A stretch of 64,000 bases of DNA from the NCBI RefSeq assembly GCF_016808335.1, contig NC_053149.1, positions 18,324,733 through 18,388,732 on the forward strand, in the 5' to 3' direction. The DNA is from Panicum virgatum (lineage: Eukaryota > Streptophyta > Magnoliopsida > Poales > Poaceae). The notes under the pieces were generated by a model. That model did no database searches. It was given only the letters and a program-made list of their open reading frames with translations, and was not told where the DNA came from. A program made the translations under genes and the position numbers. Shown piece by piece: positions 36,601 through 48,429 of this stretch. Each line of letters opens with the position of its first letter. Within the stretch, counting starts at the first letter, position 1.

Positions 36601-37439
36601 AGTCCGCGGATCCTGTGTGCGTCCCGCGAGTCCTCCCTGCCTGCGCGCAAAATCCCACCCGTGAGCTCCTTCCTGCACGCGCGCGGGAATCCGCTCCTCC
36701 CAGCTCGCCGGCGCCGTCTTCGAGGTCCTCCACCGTCCGCGCCTTTCCGGCCGCTCGCGCCGACGAGATCCTCTGCCGTCCGCCTCGCCGGTCCGACGTC
36801 TCCGCCCGCCGCCCCAACGCCGCCGCAACCTGATCCGACGCGCGGTGTGGCCGGGACACCGGCGTGCTGGCCGCGTTCCTCATGTCACTCGCCCTCCCCA
36901 TCTACATCACGCTCGCGCTGCCGGCCGCCTTCCCCATCATCGCTCACCCTCGTGCAGCGCCCACCTCTCTCGCAGCAGATCCATGGGTGCCGGAGGCAGT
37001 GGACAAGGCCGCGCCTCCCATCACCATCTGCATAATCTCCTTCCCCTGACACCTGGTGGTAACAATAATAACCATGGACCGCACGTAGGGCGGCGCCGCG
37101 GCCTCGCTGGTTAATGGCGTGGTGTGCTCGGAGGAGGGTGTCCAGGGTGGCGGCTCACTCTACTGCGGTCTCACCTCGGTAGAGACAGCACTCGGCTCCG
37201 GGGTCAGCACGACGAGCAGCGGCTGCCGGCGTGATTTTCTTTTGGATGGCGAGGGCAGCCTTGGCAGCTGTCAGGCTTGCCCTGCTGCTCCCTAGGCGCA
37301 GGAACGGAAACATGCATTGATTTACTCGATGGTGAACCACCAGAATAGCATTGATTTGCTCGGCTGAAGCAATGGTTCTCCTCCTCTTCTTCATTGGAAT
37401 GACTTTTGGTGGAGATGCCTTGCAATTCGTGGGTAAGCT
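33661..37439. other. Unassigned region, AT-rich then GC-rich
   Basis: 33661-36090 is AT-rich with no recognisable gene; a 165-residue ORF at 35260-35757 lacks known motifs. At 36096-36120 TCTCTATACTATAAAGATC resembles a Helitron 5' end, but I found no matching 3' end. 36235-37060 is a GC-rich block with CCGCGCCACCGCCTCCTCGC-type short direct repeats and one hydrophobic frame (36864-37049, LAAFLMSLALPIYITLALP) that could be a fragment of a membrane-protein gene. 37060-37439 shows no clear feature. Confidence 0.35.
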
Positions 37440-38185
37440 TATAGGTGGCCAACTGGGCCGAGCCCGCTGGGCCAGCATGGACACGGCCCGAGAAAGCACG
37501 GCTCGAGAACGGCCCGGCCCGTGGGCGTTCGGGCCCGTGCCGTGCTCGTGCCTAGCACCGGGCCGTGCCTGGCCGGCGAAGCAGCCTGCGGCACTAGCAC
37601 GGGCCCGGCCCGGTTAGTGGGCCGGCACGTTTGCAGCCCGTTTAAGCGCACAGCCTCCGCTCTCTCTCGCTCCGCTCCCTCTTCTCCCTCGCGCCGCCGC
37701 TATCTCTCTCTCGCGCCGCTCCTCTTCCGCGCCGCAGCGCTACTCCGCCCCTCCCGGCCGCCGCCGCAGCGCTGCTCCCTCGGCCACCGCCAATCGAGCC
37801 TCCTCTCTCCTCCGGTCCTCCCTCCATCCCTTCCTTAGCGACATCGACGGCCGGAGCCGAGACGGCGCGGCACGCGGGTCTGCATCCCCTCGACGGCTCG
37901 ACCTCAGCTCGCTCGCCTCCATCCGCGCCTTCGCCGACCGCTTCCGCCGTCACCCCCGGCCGCCGCCGGTCGTCCGCCGCCGCCTGCGCCGCCGCGCCGC
38001 TCGGGCCCGGCATGCCCATCGGCACGGCACGGCACGCCAGCGCCCTCGCCGGGCCGTGTCCGGGCCGGGATGTCGGCACGGCGGCACTACGCGGCACGGC
38101 ACGGCAGCGGCGCCGTGCCCCGGCGTGCCCGTACCGGCCGTGCTCGGGCCGTGCCCGTGCCGTGCGGCCCGGTTGGCCACCTATA
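37440..38185. mobile_element. Non-autonomous hAT element
   Basis: Perfect 11-bp inverted termini TATAGGTGGCC ... GGCCACCTATA flanked by a perfect 8-bp duplication GGTAAGCT (37432-37439 and 38186-38193), diagnostic of hAT. The subterminal regions are rich in GGGCCGTGC / GCACGGCCC in both orientations, and the interior (37640-38000) is a GC-rich Arg/Ala/Pro shadow-coding block. No transposase. 746 bp. Confidence 0.88.
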
Positions 38186-40027
38186 GGTAAGCTGCAGCTA
38201 GCTTTCTTCAGTCCATTCCATCCCTGCCACCGCCTGCTCCATGGTTCTATGCCTCCTCCTCCATGCATGCTCACTATATGCTCCATGAAATGCCGGCAAC
38301 CATCATCTTTCACACTGTGATGATAATTTTTGCCATCCAACAGGATTTTGTTTTCATTGTTTTGGCCACAACTAAAGCATCATAGCTGAATCTAGCGTGT
38401 CATTAATTTGCAAGGTATGGTGAATGAAGCATTAACTACAGAAGATAGTCCATTAGTTTTTCCATTTAACGGGCTGTTAAATCGTGATTTGTTCATTTTC
38501 TCTGAAGAAACTGGAAGCTAGGGACCTCTTGACACTCCAACAACATCATCCATGTTCTCCGGCTGTGAGAACATATGCAACAGCTGTGCACATAGTTAAG
38601 TTTAATTCCAGTAATGCTTTTAGCTGTTCCACTTGTTAGGTTTACTAATTGTACTTCATGGGGTTATTATAGTTATTGGCCTTGTTAGCTTTCCTGTACA
38701 GTTAAGATCGAAACAGAGTTTAGTTGATATTGATTGTTCCCAAGTAATATAAAAGTAGTCTGTAGAAGTTCTCACACTACCAAATGGGCAAATGCTGCCT
38801 TTATCACTCCATTTTGTAGGTATTAGTTCATAAGTTGGGACCGTACAGTGTGTTTCCCTATATTATCACTTGATATAATAAAGGCAATGATAGATTCTGC
38901 ATCTTTAAGCTTCACTGAATTTCTGAAGAAAGTAGATTCTGGTCTTATGATCGAGTTTATGCATGTTCCAGGTTGTCATATTGTCAATAAAATTTACTTT
39001 ATTTTGACCCTGAAAAGTTTTTTTTACATGCAGTATGAAGGGGATTGTCATGGTTTTATAGGTGTATTCGGGCATGATTAGAAGCATTCAATAGACATAT
39101 TCTAGCTGCCTTCCTTTTAAGTCGATTTCTAAAAGCAGTTGCCAGTGACGATCCTGTAATCGCCGGGCCAAATGCCTATTGTTGATTACTTCGTTTAGTT
39201 TAGTATTAGAAAAGACAAAATGTGTGCCCATTAGAGTTGTCTGTCGGTAAGCATTAAGGCAGAGTGTCAGTAAGCATTTGGAGTTTTACTCATAGTTAAC
39301 ACCGGTTCAATATTGTTCCATCCACTGGAACGGTCCAGATCTACAACACATCATGGCTATGAGTGTTTGTTGTACCTGAACTTTTTTCTCAGATTAATCA
39401 GAGCATGTTTACCTTTATAATTTGTATTGGGACAAGAAAGCATAAGCTGTCGCTCTGATATGCATGGAGATAATGTCAAGAGTGAAGTTGTCTTAAACTC
39501 TTACCACTGTATTTTTAATATTCATGTAATTCTATTTATCTTTGTGCAGTATTTGTATTAAACCATGACAAGTTATTTATTCAGTTATCTATAAATGGCC
39601 TTGTGAGGGACATCTACAATCACCTAACTATAGTATTTTCTTGCTACTAACTTCGTATGAACCAACTTTTGTTTTTTATTACAGAGCCTGGGGAACTGTT
39701 AGTAGGTTATGCGAGCTGTGAAACTATAGCAGTCAACAAGTAGAGCTTTTTGGGAATTCAAATGATGTATTAGGTTCAATAGAATATGTGTGACAGTAAA
39801 TGTACTCTTGAACCCTCGTATTGAATTACTTATGGAATTTCGCTCCAGACTGATCATTTTTTCAAAATATACTTGTCACTTGTATATCTTTAATTTACTA
39901 GTACTATAAAATTGATTGAGCAATAGTATAGGTAGTATACACGTGATTAGTATGAGTAGGTTAAGGATACTATAAAAAATATTAGCAGCATCAAAATATA
40001 TTTATTTATCTATTTTTTTATCGGAGC
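38186..40027. other. AT-rich spacer
   Basis: Nothing recognised in 1.8 kb. Short ORFs only; scattered T-tracts. It ends at the candidate left terminus of the large MULE. Confidence 0.4.
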
Positions 40028-40786
40028 TGCTAGCGCCCGGACGTCCAGGCGCTAGCGTCGGACGGTAGCAACCAGACCAAAAATTCCCGCCGCAACATTG
40101 CCGTATGTTGCATGCAACGTGACTGATTCCCCCAAAAGGAATTTTTCCCTGTCCTGGACCTCTGACCGCAGGAGCTCGTGCGCGAGCCCAGGACGACCTC
40201 CTCCTCCCCCGTTCCATGTTTTGAAGCCAAATCAGCTGCAACATGTCGCATCTACTGCAATCAATCGAGTTTCCCCCACCAGATCGGCCATATTACCGTC
40301 CTCCCCCACCAATTGTTGCAGCAAAACCTGCAGATCCACCCATGGCGATGGTGTCCGCCCGCTCAGGAGATTCGAGCACCGCCCATGGCGAATTAAAGTC
40401 TGCATCGATGTTTCAATCTCGCCGTGTTGAAGGAACCCCACGGGGGACGGGTGCTCCGACCCTCAGGGCAACATGCCCGCAGGTTAGATCTGCCCCCACC
40501 GCCTCGATTAGAACCTCCCATGTGTTTCTGATGTTTTGGAGGGTCTGCAGATGTTGAATTTCGGAGGATTTATTCCGTTTGTTTGATCCGTGTTGGAGTG
40601 CCCAGCACAGACAAATCATGTTTATTTGTTGTGAAACATGTAAAAGAGATAAATGCAATATCTGATTATATGATTTGCAACATGAACTCTGTAGGATCGT
40701 GGGTTCTCTGGGCAACGTGAGAGGCTGCAACAAGTTCAAGCAATTACAATGCAAGCCACCATGATGTTGTGGGGGCACGTGAATCC

Positions 40787-43700
40787 ATGGAAGAAGAGGT
40801 AAGTTTAGGATTGCAACAATATAAATGTATTGCTTATTGGTGTTTAAGAAAAAATCTGTAAGACTAATTGCAACATCTTTGCGTAGGGTCATGGTATTGC
40901 TCAAACTGTGTCAGCAAACACTGATCATTGTTTTCAAGTAGAAATCGCTTCGGATGAGGATGTATACCATGAAGATGATGATGTGGTTTGCTCACAACCT
41001 GCGGTACCATGTGTTGGGATGGAATTTGACACAATAGATGAAGCAAGGAGGGTGTACAATGAATATGCATACAAGATGGGTTTTAGCATCAGGGTTGCAT
41101 CACATAGAACAAGTCAGGTGACAAAGGAAGTTATTAGAAAGGAATTGAGTACTATACTAACGCGCCAGGAATTGGCGCGCGCTCATGCGTCGCGGGCCCA
41201 CGTGGGCCCGGGGGGTACTGTTCATCATTTAAAAATAATAAAATGTACTGTCCATGTGGGCCGGGGGTACAGTTCATAATAAAAAATAATAAAAAGGTAC
41301 TATTCATGTGGGCCCCACCTGTACTGTTCATAATAAAAAAATATAATTCGAAATTAAAAATAAAAAAATTAAAAAGTGGCCCCATGTGTTTAAATGTTTA
41401 GTTTTTTATGAAAAAAAATTATATACTACATTTACCTCTATTATATATTGGATTTTATTTTCACTTTGTGAACTCGCAAAATATAATTGAATCATACATT
41501 CATTTCTAACCCTATCATTTTTTCTACCAAAATTAATAATTAGTGTAAGCTAATCCATCAATTATATCTACTAACATACACAAAATAAATTCTTCTATGT
41601 ACTATTTATACAGGGATGGGCCCTGTGTGTTATTTAGGTGTTACCCACATAATATTCAATTGGAATCCACCCACAAAATATATTTAATTATTTATTTACA
41701 TGAAAACAATAACCATATTTCATACACTACGTCTACACGTGCTAGCCCCTACTACTTATTGGATTTTAATTCCACTTCATAAACTCGCAAAATATAATTA
41801 TATGACAATCTATCAACTATACATATCACACTTCATTCAATACATCAACACGTTGCCAAAATATATCAGCACGATATTGCTTTAACTGTAATATACGATA
41901 ATATATTTTTATTATTATTTTACATCAAATCTTTTGCTACAGACGCGCAAAGCGCGCCAACCTGCCTAGTTTGAATGTAATCATGCAAGGAAGCCAAATG
42001 AAGAGGGTGGAGACAACACCTCTGCTAGCACATCAACCAATGATCCCGCAACACAGAAGCCATTGAAGAAGAAAAGTGCATCAGCCGTATTGACAACTAC
42101 ATCGAGGAAGCGCAACACTATCAAGAAATATGATTGCAGGGCCCACATGGCTGTTGGTCTGCATGATGTAAAGTGGAAAGTCATTGTCATGCAACCTGAA
42201 CATACTCATCCATTAGTGAAAAAACTTGGGAGGAGAAAACTGCTAAGGTCACATCGAAGCATTTCCTGGGCTGATTATGAGTCGTTGAAAACCCTACACC
42301 ATAGGAACATCAGCACCACACAAATCATGGGGATCCTTGCTGACTTCAATGGTGGAATAGGCAACCTTACATTCAGCACCAAGGATGTTTCGAACATGAG
42401 AACAAACCTGCGAGGTGGGCTGAATTTCAGGGATATGGATGCAACTTTAGAATATTTTCAGAAGCTACAAGCTGAGAGTCCATCATTCTTCTATGCAGTC
42501 ATGATTGACAGTGGTAATGCTGTTAGAGGTATGTTTTGGGTTGATGGTAGGACAAGGGAACTATACAAGACCTTCAGGGACTGCATATTCTTTGATACAA
42601 CCTTCTGCACAAACAGATACGACATGCTCTTTGCTCCGTTTGTTGGGATAAATAATCACTTGCAAAGTATACTACTTGGGTGTGCCTTGCTTCCAGATGA
42701 AACTACAGAAACATTTGTTTGAGTGTTGCAAGCACTAAAGGAGGCGATGGTTGGCCTGGAACCAAGAAATATAATGACAGATCAAGACAAGATAATGAAA
42801 GCTGCAATAGAGCAAGTGTTCCCTAATGCAACACACAGATGTTGCAAGTGGCATGTGCTAAGCAGGCAACAGAAAAGTTTGCTTGGTTGATTGGCAATGA
42901 AGAAGACTTTGCCAAGGAGTTTGACTACTGTGTTAATCATACTGAAACAATAGATGAATTTGAGATGTTATGACATAAGCTAGAAGACAAATACAACTTG
43001 CAAGAGAATGAGTTTTTCCAAAGTATCTCTTCAACAAGGACAATGTGGGCACCTGCATACTTCAGAACATCTTCTCTTTTACCGGCACAATAGGAAGGTC
43101 GGAAAGTATGAATTCTTTATTCAAGAAAGTGGTGCACCCACAAGATTCAGTGTTGCACTTTGTGAGCCAGTATGAATATATCATGGATACCAGAGCCGAG
43201 AGGGAGAATGTGGAAGGATGTAGAGGGGAAATTTCAGATCCGCTGCTCTGGGCAATTTACAACATCGAAAAGCAAGCTGCCAACTTGTACAGTCGCAATG
43301 TATTCTCCAAATTTCAGGAGCTGCTACGTGATTCAAAAAAATCAGGATGGGTGATGTTGCTGAAGATGATCATGGTTTGACAATTCAGATACGAAACCCA
43401 AATTCTAGCAGAGTATGTAACGTTTCAGTTAGTAAGGATGCAACTTCATATTCGTGCTAATGCAACATGTTCGATAGAGATGGTCTCCTTTGTCCCAATA
43501 TTCTGAAAGTTTTTACCAACCGAGACATCCAAGAAATTCCAGATAAATATTTGCACAAAAGATGGTCAAAAGAGGTGACAACAAAGATTCCAGAACATCT
43601 CTCAGGTCCTGATCCATGTTTTGGTGTTCCATGCACGAACAAGCTAAGGTACAATGCATCGTATAGGAAAATGACAGGACTAGCAGCGAAGGCATGTTCT

Positions 43701-44051
43701 AATACAGAAAAGTACACAGTTGCTTCAGCTGGGATTGATGAGTTGCTATAGCTTGTAAAGGCAGCAGGAAATCCAACAAATGTATAGCCGAGTGAAGCAC
43801 AAGTTGTTGGGACAGAAAATATGTTGGGGGTGGGGGGCAGCAATCTTCAAGTGCTGAAGAACCCTCCAAGGGCAAGCCATAAGGGGCATCCAAAAGATAA
43901 AGTGGACGGGAAAAAGTCAATCATGTTGCAAGCAAAGGAGAAGGCGATGAAAAAGAAGGGGACAACAAAGAAGAAGCCAAAAGTTCCACCATGCTCCTAT
44001 TGTCATGAAGATGGTCACAGTGTTCAAACTTGCAAATATGGCATCAGCTGA
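40787..44051 (+). pseudogene. FAR1-like MULE transposase, interrupted by a Helitron and point mutations
   Basis: Starts ATG 40787 (MEEE), intron 40799-40886 (GT...AG), then HGIAQTVSANTDHCFQ. FAR1 region: EFDTIDEARRVYNEYAYKMG and KKYDCRAHMAVGLHD. A Helitron (41145-41969) splits codon GAA|TTT; across it the frame rejoins KE|FECNHARKP. MULE core from about 42540: CIFFDTTFCTNRYDMLFAPF, NIMTDQDKIMKAAIEQ, HRCCKWHV, keeping two catalytic Asp. Damage: TGA 42720-42722 (Trp position), shifts and stops at about 42890-43080, a degraded SWIM motif (C-stop-C ... LCPN instead of CxC ... CxH, about 43464), TAG/TAA near 43749 and 43787. C-terminal zinc knuckle CSYCHEDGHSVQTC ends the protein at 44051. Dead as transposase. 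Confidence 0.86.
41145..41969 (+). mobile_element. Non-autonomous Helitron inside the transposase
   Basis: The 3' end shows the Helitron signature: a short GC hairpin GCGCAAAGCGC (about 41945-41955) about 10 bp before CTAG, followed by host T at 41970. The 5' end reads TTGAGTACTATACTAACGCG; insertion is between A (41144) and T (41970) without target duplication, and deletion of 41145-41969 restores the transposase frame. The canonical 5' TC is absent (TT instead). 825 bp; AT-rich with GTACTGTTCAT repeats (41215-41330) and no coding sequence. Confidence 0.78.
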
Positions 44052-44787
44052 ACAGATACTCAAGGAGCTTAAGCAAACTGAGCTGAAGTTGTAGTTTCGA
44101 TTCTTAATCAATTGTTTTTACCATATATGTTTCAACAAATAGTTTTGTCATTTGGAATAATATACTTGTACAATGCCTTTTCTTGAAAATGGTACAATGC
44201 CTTTTTTTGATCCAAGGAAATTCAGTTTGTAAATCGCATTTGGAAGCACTTTTGGTCGTGCAACATTTCATATTGTGTAATGAAACAGAAAAATTTTAGT
44301 ACGGGAGCATAATATTTCTGAGATAAAATGAATGTATTCAATTGCAACAGTTGGTTGTATTCAATTGCAACAGTTGGTGAGATCTGCTGCAACAACCAGA
44401 GGGGACTGTTGCAACATTTGTTTAATATTGTATTGGAGATCGAAGTATATTTTGAAAATGGATATGTCAACATTACATTGCATCATTTGAAACAAGTCAA
44501 AAGTAAAAAAGAGACCACACAAAGATAGTTGGGACTGCTCTAACATAAAAAGTATGGTAACATCTGAAAACAATATCTGCGACATCTTAGAGCAGCTACT
44601 ACAACATGGTTCACAAAGATAGTATGTTTGACATGCTGAAGCTGATGTTAACATATCACAACCCATGACATCCAAAACATGTTAACATAGTTCACTGAGA
44701 CATGCTACTATCTGTCCACGGAGCAGTTACAAAAGCCATGTGCTACTAACTACCAAACATCTACTTGCTAACACTATCATTTGGCAA

Positions 44788-46745
44788 TTAATCTTGGACA
44801 AAATGCTTTTCAACAAAATCTGATGTGTTGACTTCATTCATCGGGGACAACAGCAATCCTCCCATGGCATACTTCCGGTAGTCTCCAATCATACTCTGCA
44901 GGAGAAATAGAAAAAGGCTAAAAAATTAACATGTTACGAATAATAATCTAACATGTCAAAATGACAGGCAAGAAAGGGAAAAAAATAATACCGATTCACA
45001 TGCAACATCCATCTTCTTTCCATTCCAAGATTCAATGTACAACATAGAATAGACACCACAATCATTCCTTGTATAAAAAATATATATATTATTGAGGTGA
45101 TCATGAGCAAAAAAAAAAAGCCATTCTTCATATGAGCAATAAATTGATGGCCAAAGATACATACAATGTATGTTGGTGCGGGAACTCTGTAGGATATTTG
45201 TGCACAAATTGGGACACATCCTCTTTAAAAATTTGCAATTCCAGTGCAGCCTTTGAAAAGTTTGCAACCTGAGTGGGACAAAAAATGATGGTTGCACCAT
45301 GGAAAAATCTTGGGGGGAGAAAATAAATCATGGATACGGGAAAAAAAGGGCAACTGGTAATTACCAGGTTGTTGGAAGCCTCATAACATGGAATAATAGT
45401 TGAGCCATTTATAGAATTGAAGAAGTTGATTTGCTTCAAAAATATGTTGATGCATGTGACAACCCAATGCTGTTCTTGCACAATGGGGAAAAAAGCTGCA
45501 CAAATAGCAATCTAGTTGACCACATGCATATCTCAGAAAAAGAAGGTAGGTTCAGAACTTATAGAGAAAAAGAAAAAGATGAATGTAGTACCAAATCCAT
45601 TTTTGATAAGTCCCATGTTTTGTTCAACCTTGTAAGCTCCTTCTTGCAAGTTTCACTTTTGAAAGTTGCACGATCAACTATAAGCTGCCCCTATAAACAG
45701 AAAAAAAAAATATTATTATGCAACATTGCAGATGCATAGTAGGATAAAAAAAAGTTGAAAAAAAGGATGAGCAAAAGTTTAAAAACTTACCGTGATGGAG
45801 GAAAACACATATTTTTTGACAACACTATCATCTTCCTTACGAATTTCAGCTTCATCAAGATTGAATTGGTAGGTCCATAAAGACAGCACATTGTTGTCAA
45901 TTTTGCCCCTTTGCTTGAATGACTCATAGAACTCATCATATGAGACGTAGTAGCCAGCAATTTGAACAAATGGTGGCCTGAGAAAAATTGTTTGACATGT
46001 GCCACATACAGAAATAAGTCTTGGAACATGATGAGCCTATGCAACATCCAACTTAATAAAATTGTGCAACATTTATCATTCAGCTGTGCAACATATAAAA
46101 AGAATATCACTGGAAATGGGCACAAGAGTAGGAGAAGGGAAAAAAACTCACTCATCATTTTTTTTTCATCTGACCCACTCGCTTCTTTGAGTCATAGCTT
46201 TCGGGTCAAATATTTGTTGTAGGCCACCTTAGACTCTTCATCAAGCTTTACCTCCTTGGGTTTCTTGCCAAAGTTGGGATTGACAGCAGCCCTCTTCCTC
46301 CTATTTTTCTTCTCTCGTGTGCTTGTACCGCTGCTTTTAGGAATATTTTCAGTGAAGTTTGCATCCTCTGTAACCAAAAGTAGGTAGGACAAATGTCAAA
46401 AACAGCAGGAATGGATGCTAAAAAAACTACAAAATTGCACAAAAAAGGAAAAGCACCAGCAATGGAGGCAGGTAGGGGAGTAGAGTCTGCAGCACTAATC
46501 ATATGGGGCAGCATAATCAGACACAAAATTAAAGTTGACTGCATGATCGATCTACTACTGCTAGCATAATCAGACACAAAACTAAAAGTCAAATAAAACC
46601 TAAACCCTAGCAAAAAATGTTGCGGCATGATCTCATAGCATGAAAATGGAAGGCGTGAAAATGAATACTCACTCGGAGGCTTTGGGGCCTTGCTCATCTT
46701 CTCTGGAACCAGTTCGCTAGGGTCGCCGCCTTCGCCTGAAGCCAT
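44788..46745 (-). CDS. ULP1-like (C48) cysteine protease carried by the MULE
   Basis: Exons on the minus strand: 46673-46745 (ATG, MASGEGGDPSELVPEK), about 46150-46367 (basic, REKKNRRKRAAVNPNF), 45791-45977 (GYYVSYDEFYESFKQRG), 45592-45690 (GQLIVDRATFKSE), 45365-45511 (IAICAAFFPIVQEQHWVV), 45165-45268 (VANFSKAALELQIFKED), 44992-45067 (NDCGVYSMLYIESWNGK), 44788-44895 (SMIGDYRKYAMGG to TAA 44790-44788). Phases agree from 45977 onward. Peptidase features: His in QEQHW, Gln in FPHQHT, Cys in NDCGVYS; the position expected to be the catalytic Asp (usually FDS) reads FFNS, i.e. Asn. ULP proteins cleave SUMO/ubiquitin-like precursors or conjugates; the role in MULEs is unknown. The join between exons 2 and 3 has an apparent shift (CTATGACTCAAAG) I could not resolve, so this may be a pseudogene. 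An upstream in-frame ATG exists at 46958. Confidence 0.75.
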
Positions 46746-47276
46746 CCCCGCGGTCTTCGGGTTCCGTGACCGTCGAGCACGAGTGCGTGACGCTGGTCCC
46801 TTCCCTGCACCCCGCTCGATGTAGAGGTGTTCTTCTCGCCGGAGCTCCTCGCGGCCGGTGGAGAGCGTGAGGACCGCGCTGCTGGAGGAGAACAGGAGCG
46901 CCGCGCGGTCGGCGAATCCCGTGCGAGCTGAGCGCGGGTGCGAGTCGCGCTCCCCCACTTCTCCGCATCAAGCTGGCGCGTGCCGGTGGGATCCGCTGCC
47001 GCCTGCCTTCTCGTCCGCCGGGGAAGCTGCATCATTGGGGGAAGGGGCGCGCGTGACTGGTTGCGGAGCGGTGGCGGAAATGGCGGCGGCGGAGCTCGTT
47101 GGGGGTGGGGGAGGGGGGGAGGGGGCGGAAATGGCGGCTGCTGAGCGCGTGGGGGGTGGGGGCGACGGGGATAAAGCGGCGCGGCTCATTTGATCCGTTG
47201 GATGGAGCCTGTTGTATTGGACGGTGCGGGATGCGTCCGATTGAAAATTGATGCATCGGACGTCTGGTAGTTAGCA

Positions 47277-48429
47277 TTATGGATTTTTTATTTGCATCTC
47301 TTCATTTTCATTTATAATTAGAAATAATAACAAATCACTTTTATTAGAACACATCCAGCCGTCCGCCTTTACTTAATAAATTGTCAATATTGGAAAAAAA
47401 TATTCTCCAGCAGTTCTCCAATACCCCTTTTCTCTGATAATTATTGGTTTGTCCCACTATTTTACATCAACTTTCCTCAAATAAAATGAGAATCTCGGCT
47501 CTCCCAATACGTTAGTTGTATTGCAATGAAATTATTGGGAAACTGTACAAGCATCTTCACCAATAATCCATAAAAATTGTATTAGAATATCTTAATAATA
47601 TTTTATTGGGATATGTTTATTATGTTAGTGTTGATCTCATACGACTCGGCCCAATAACCAAGTTGGGCCCTGATCGCGCTCTGATCGGTGCGCACAACCC
47701 AAACATGGTTGGTGTGCCCCTGTCGTGCACCGCCATAAAAGGGAAAGGTGGGGACCAGGGGCAAAATTCCTGAGGTTCGCCTGAACACACTGAGACCCTA
47801 GCGATCTAATCCAAGCAATGCTGAAACGACGGGAAGCCCTCCAGCCCTTGTTTCGCCGTCGCCACCAAGACACCGCTGTCGCCGCCTCTGTGACATCTCC
47901 CCCGCCAACTTTGACCTCCGCGGCGGCGCCTTTGTAGGCGACAGCGGCTACCACCATACTTTTTCCCTCAGTTAAGCACTTTACCCTCTCGATCTACCCC
48001 TAGATGATCTCTAGTTTCTACAATATTAGGATTGCTGGAGATACTCCTAGTGAAAGGTTAGATCGCATCTACTACTATATACCACTAAATGGTTGTATCC
48101 TATAGTGTAGAAGACCTCAAAACCATAATGGTACGCTGAAAGCAGTGGAGCTGTAGGTTTATCCGACAGGTTAGCTCGTTTCATCTAGGTCTGCTAGTGG
48201 GGTGGTTGAAACAGATTTTATGGGGTATATTTTGATGTGGACTATGTTTGGAAGGTCAAATAGGTTGTATTAGGTCATGGAGCGGGACAGAGCAGGTTCT
48301 ATATATGTAGAGATGTTGGTTGGGGCGGTTTGGAATAAATGTATTTTTAGTGGAATGACCACATTAATCAAAAGTTGAACCCTAATCTCGGGTTCACATA
48401 ATTGGTTGGAATTTATTAGAGATGACTTA
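47277..48429. other. Spacer between MULE and CACTA element
   Basis: No gene recognised. 47380-47620 is AT-rich with TCCAATA / TATTGG words in both orientations, suggesting a decayed MITE. 47620-47960 is GC-richer with low-complexity shadow ORFs. Confidence 0.35.

Larger units (their letters stand above)
40028..47276. mobile_element. KI-MULE (Kaonashi-like Mutator element) with transposase and ULP1-like protease
   Basis: A plus-strand FAR1/MULE transposase (40787-44051) and a minus-strand, convergent ULP1-like protease gene (44788-46745) occupy one 7.2-kb block, the arrangement described for Kaonashi MULEs of plants. Candidate termini: TGCTAGCGCCCGGACGTCC at 40028 and, inverted, TGCTAACTACCAGACGTCC ending at 47276; both are followed inward by a TCGGACG word. 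Similarity is partial and no matching 9-bp target duplication was found, so the exact ends are uncertain. A 46.7-47.2 kb GC-rich segment is the promoter/first exon side of the protease gene. Confidence 0.68.

Noticed and set aside
36235..38340. Many long ORFs (up to 232 residues)
   Set aside because: GC-rich shadow frames; 37440-38185 is a hAT element.
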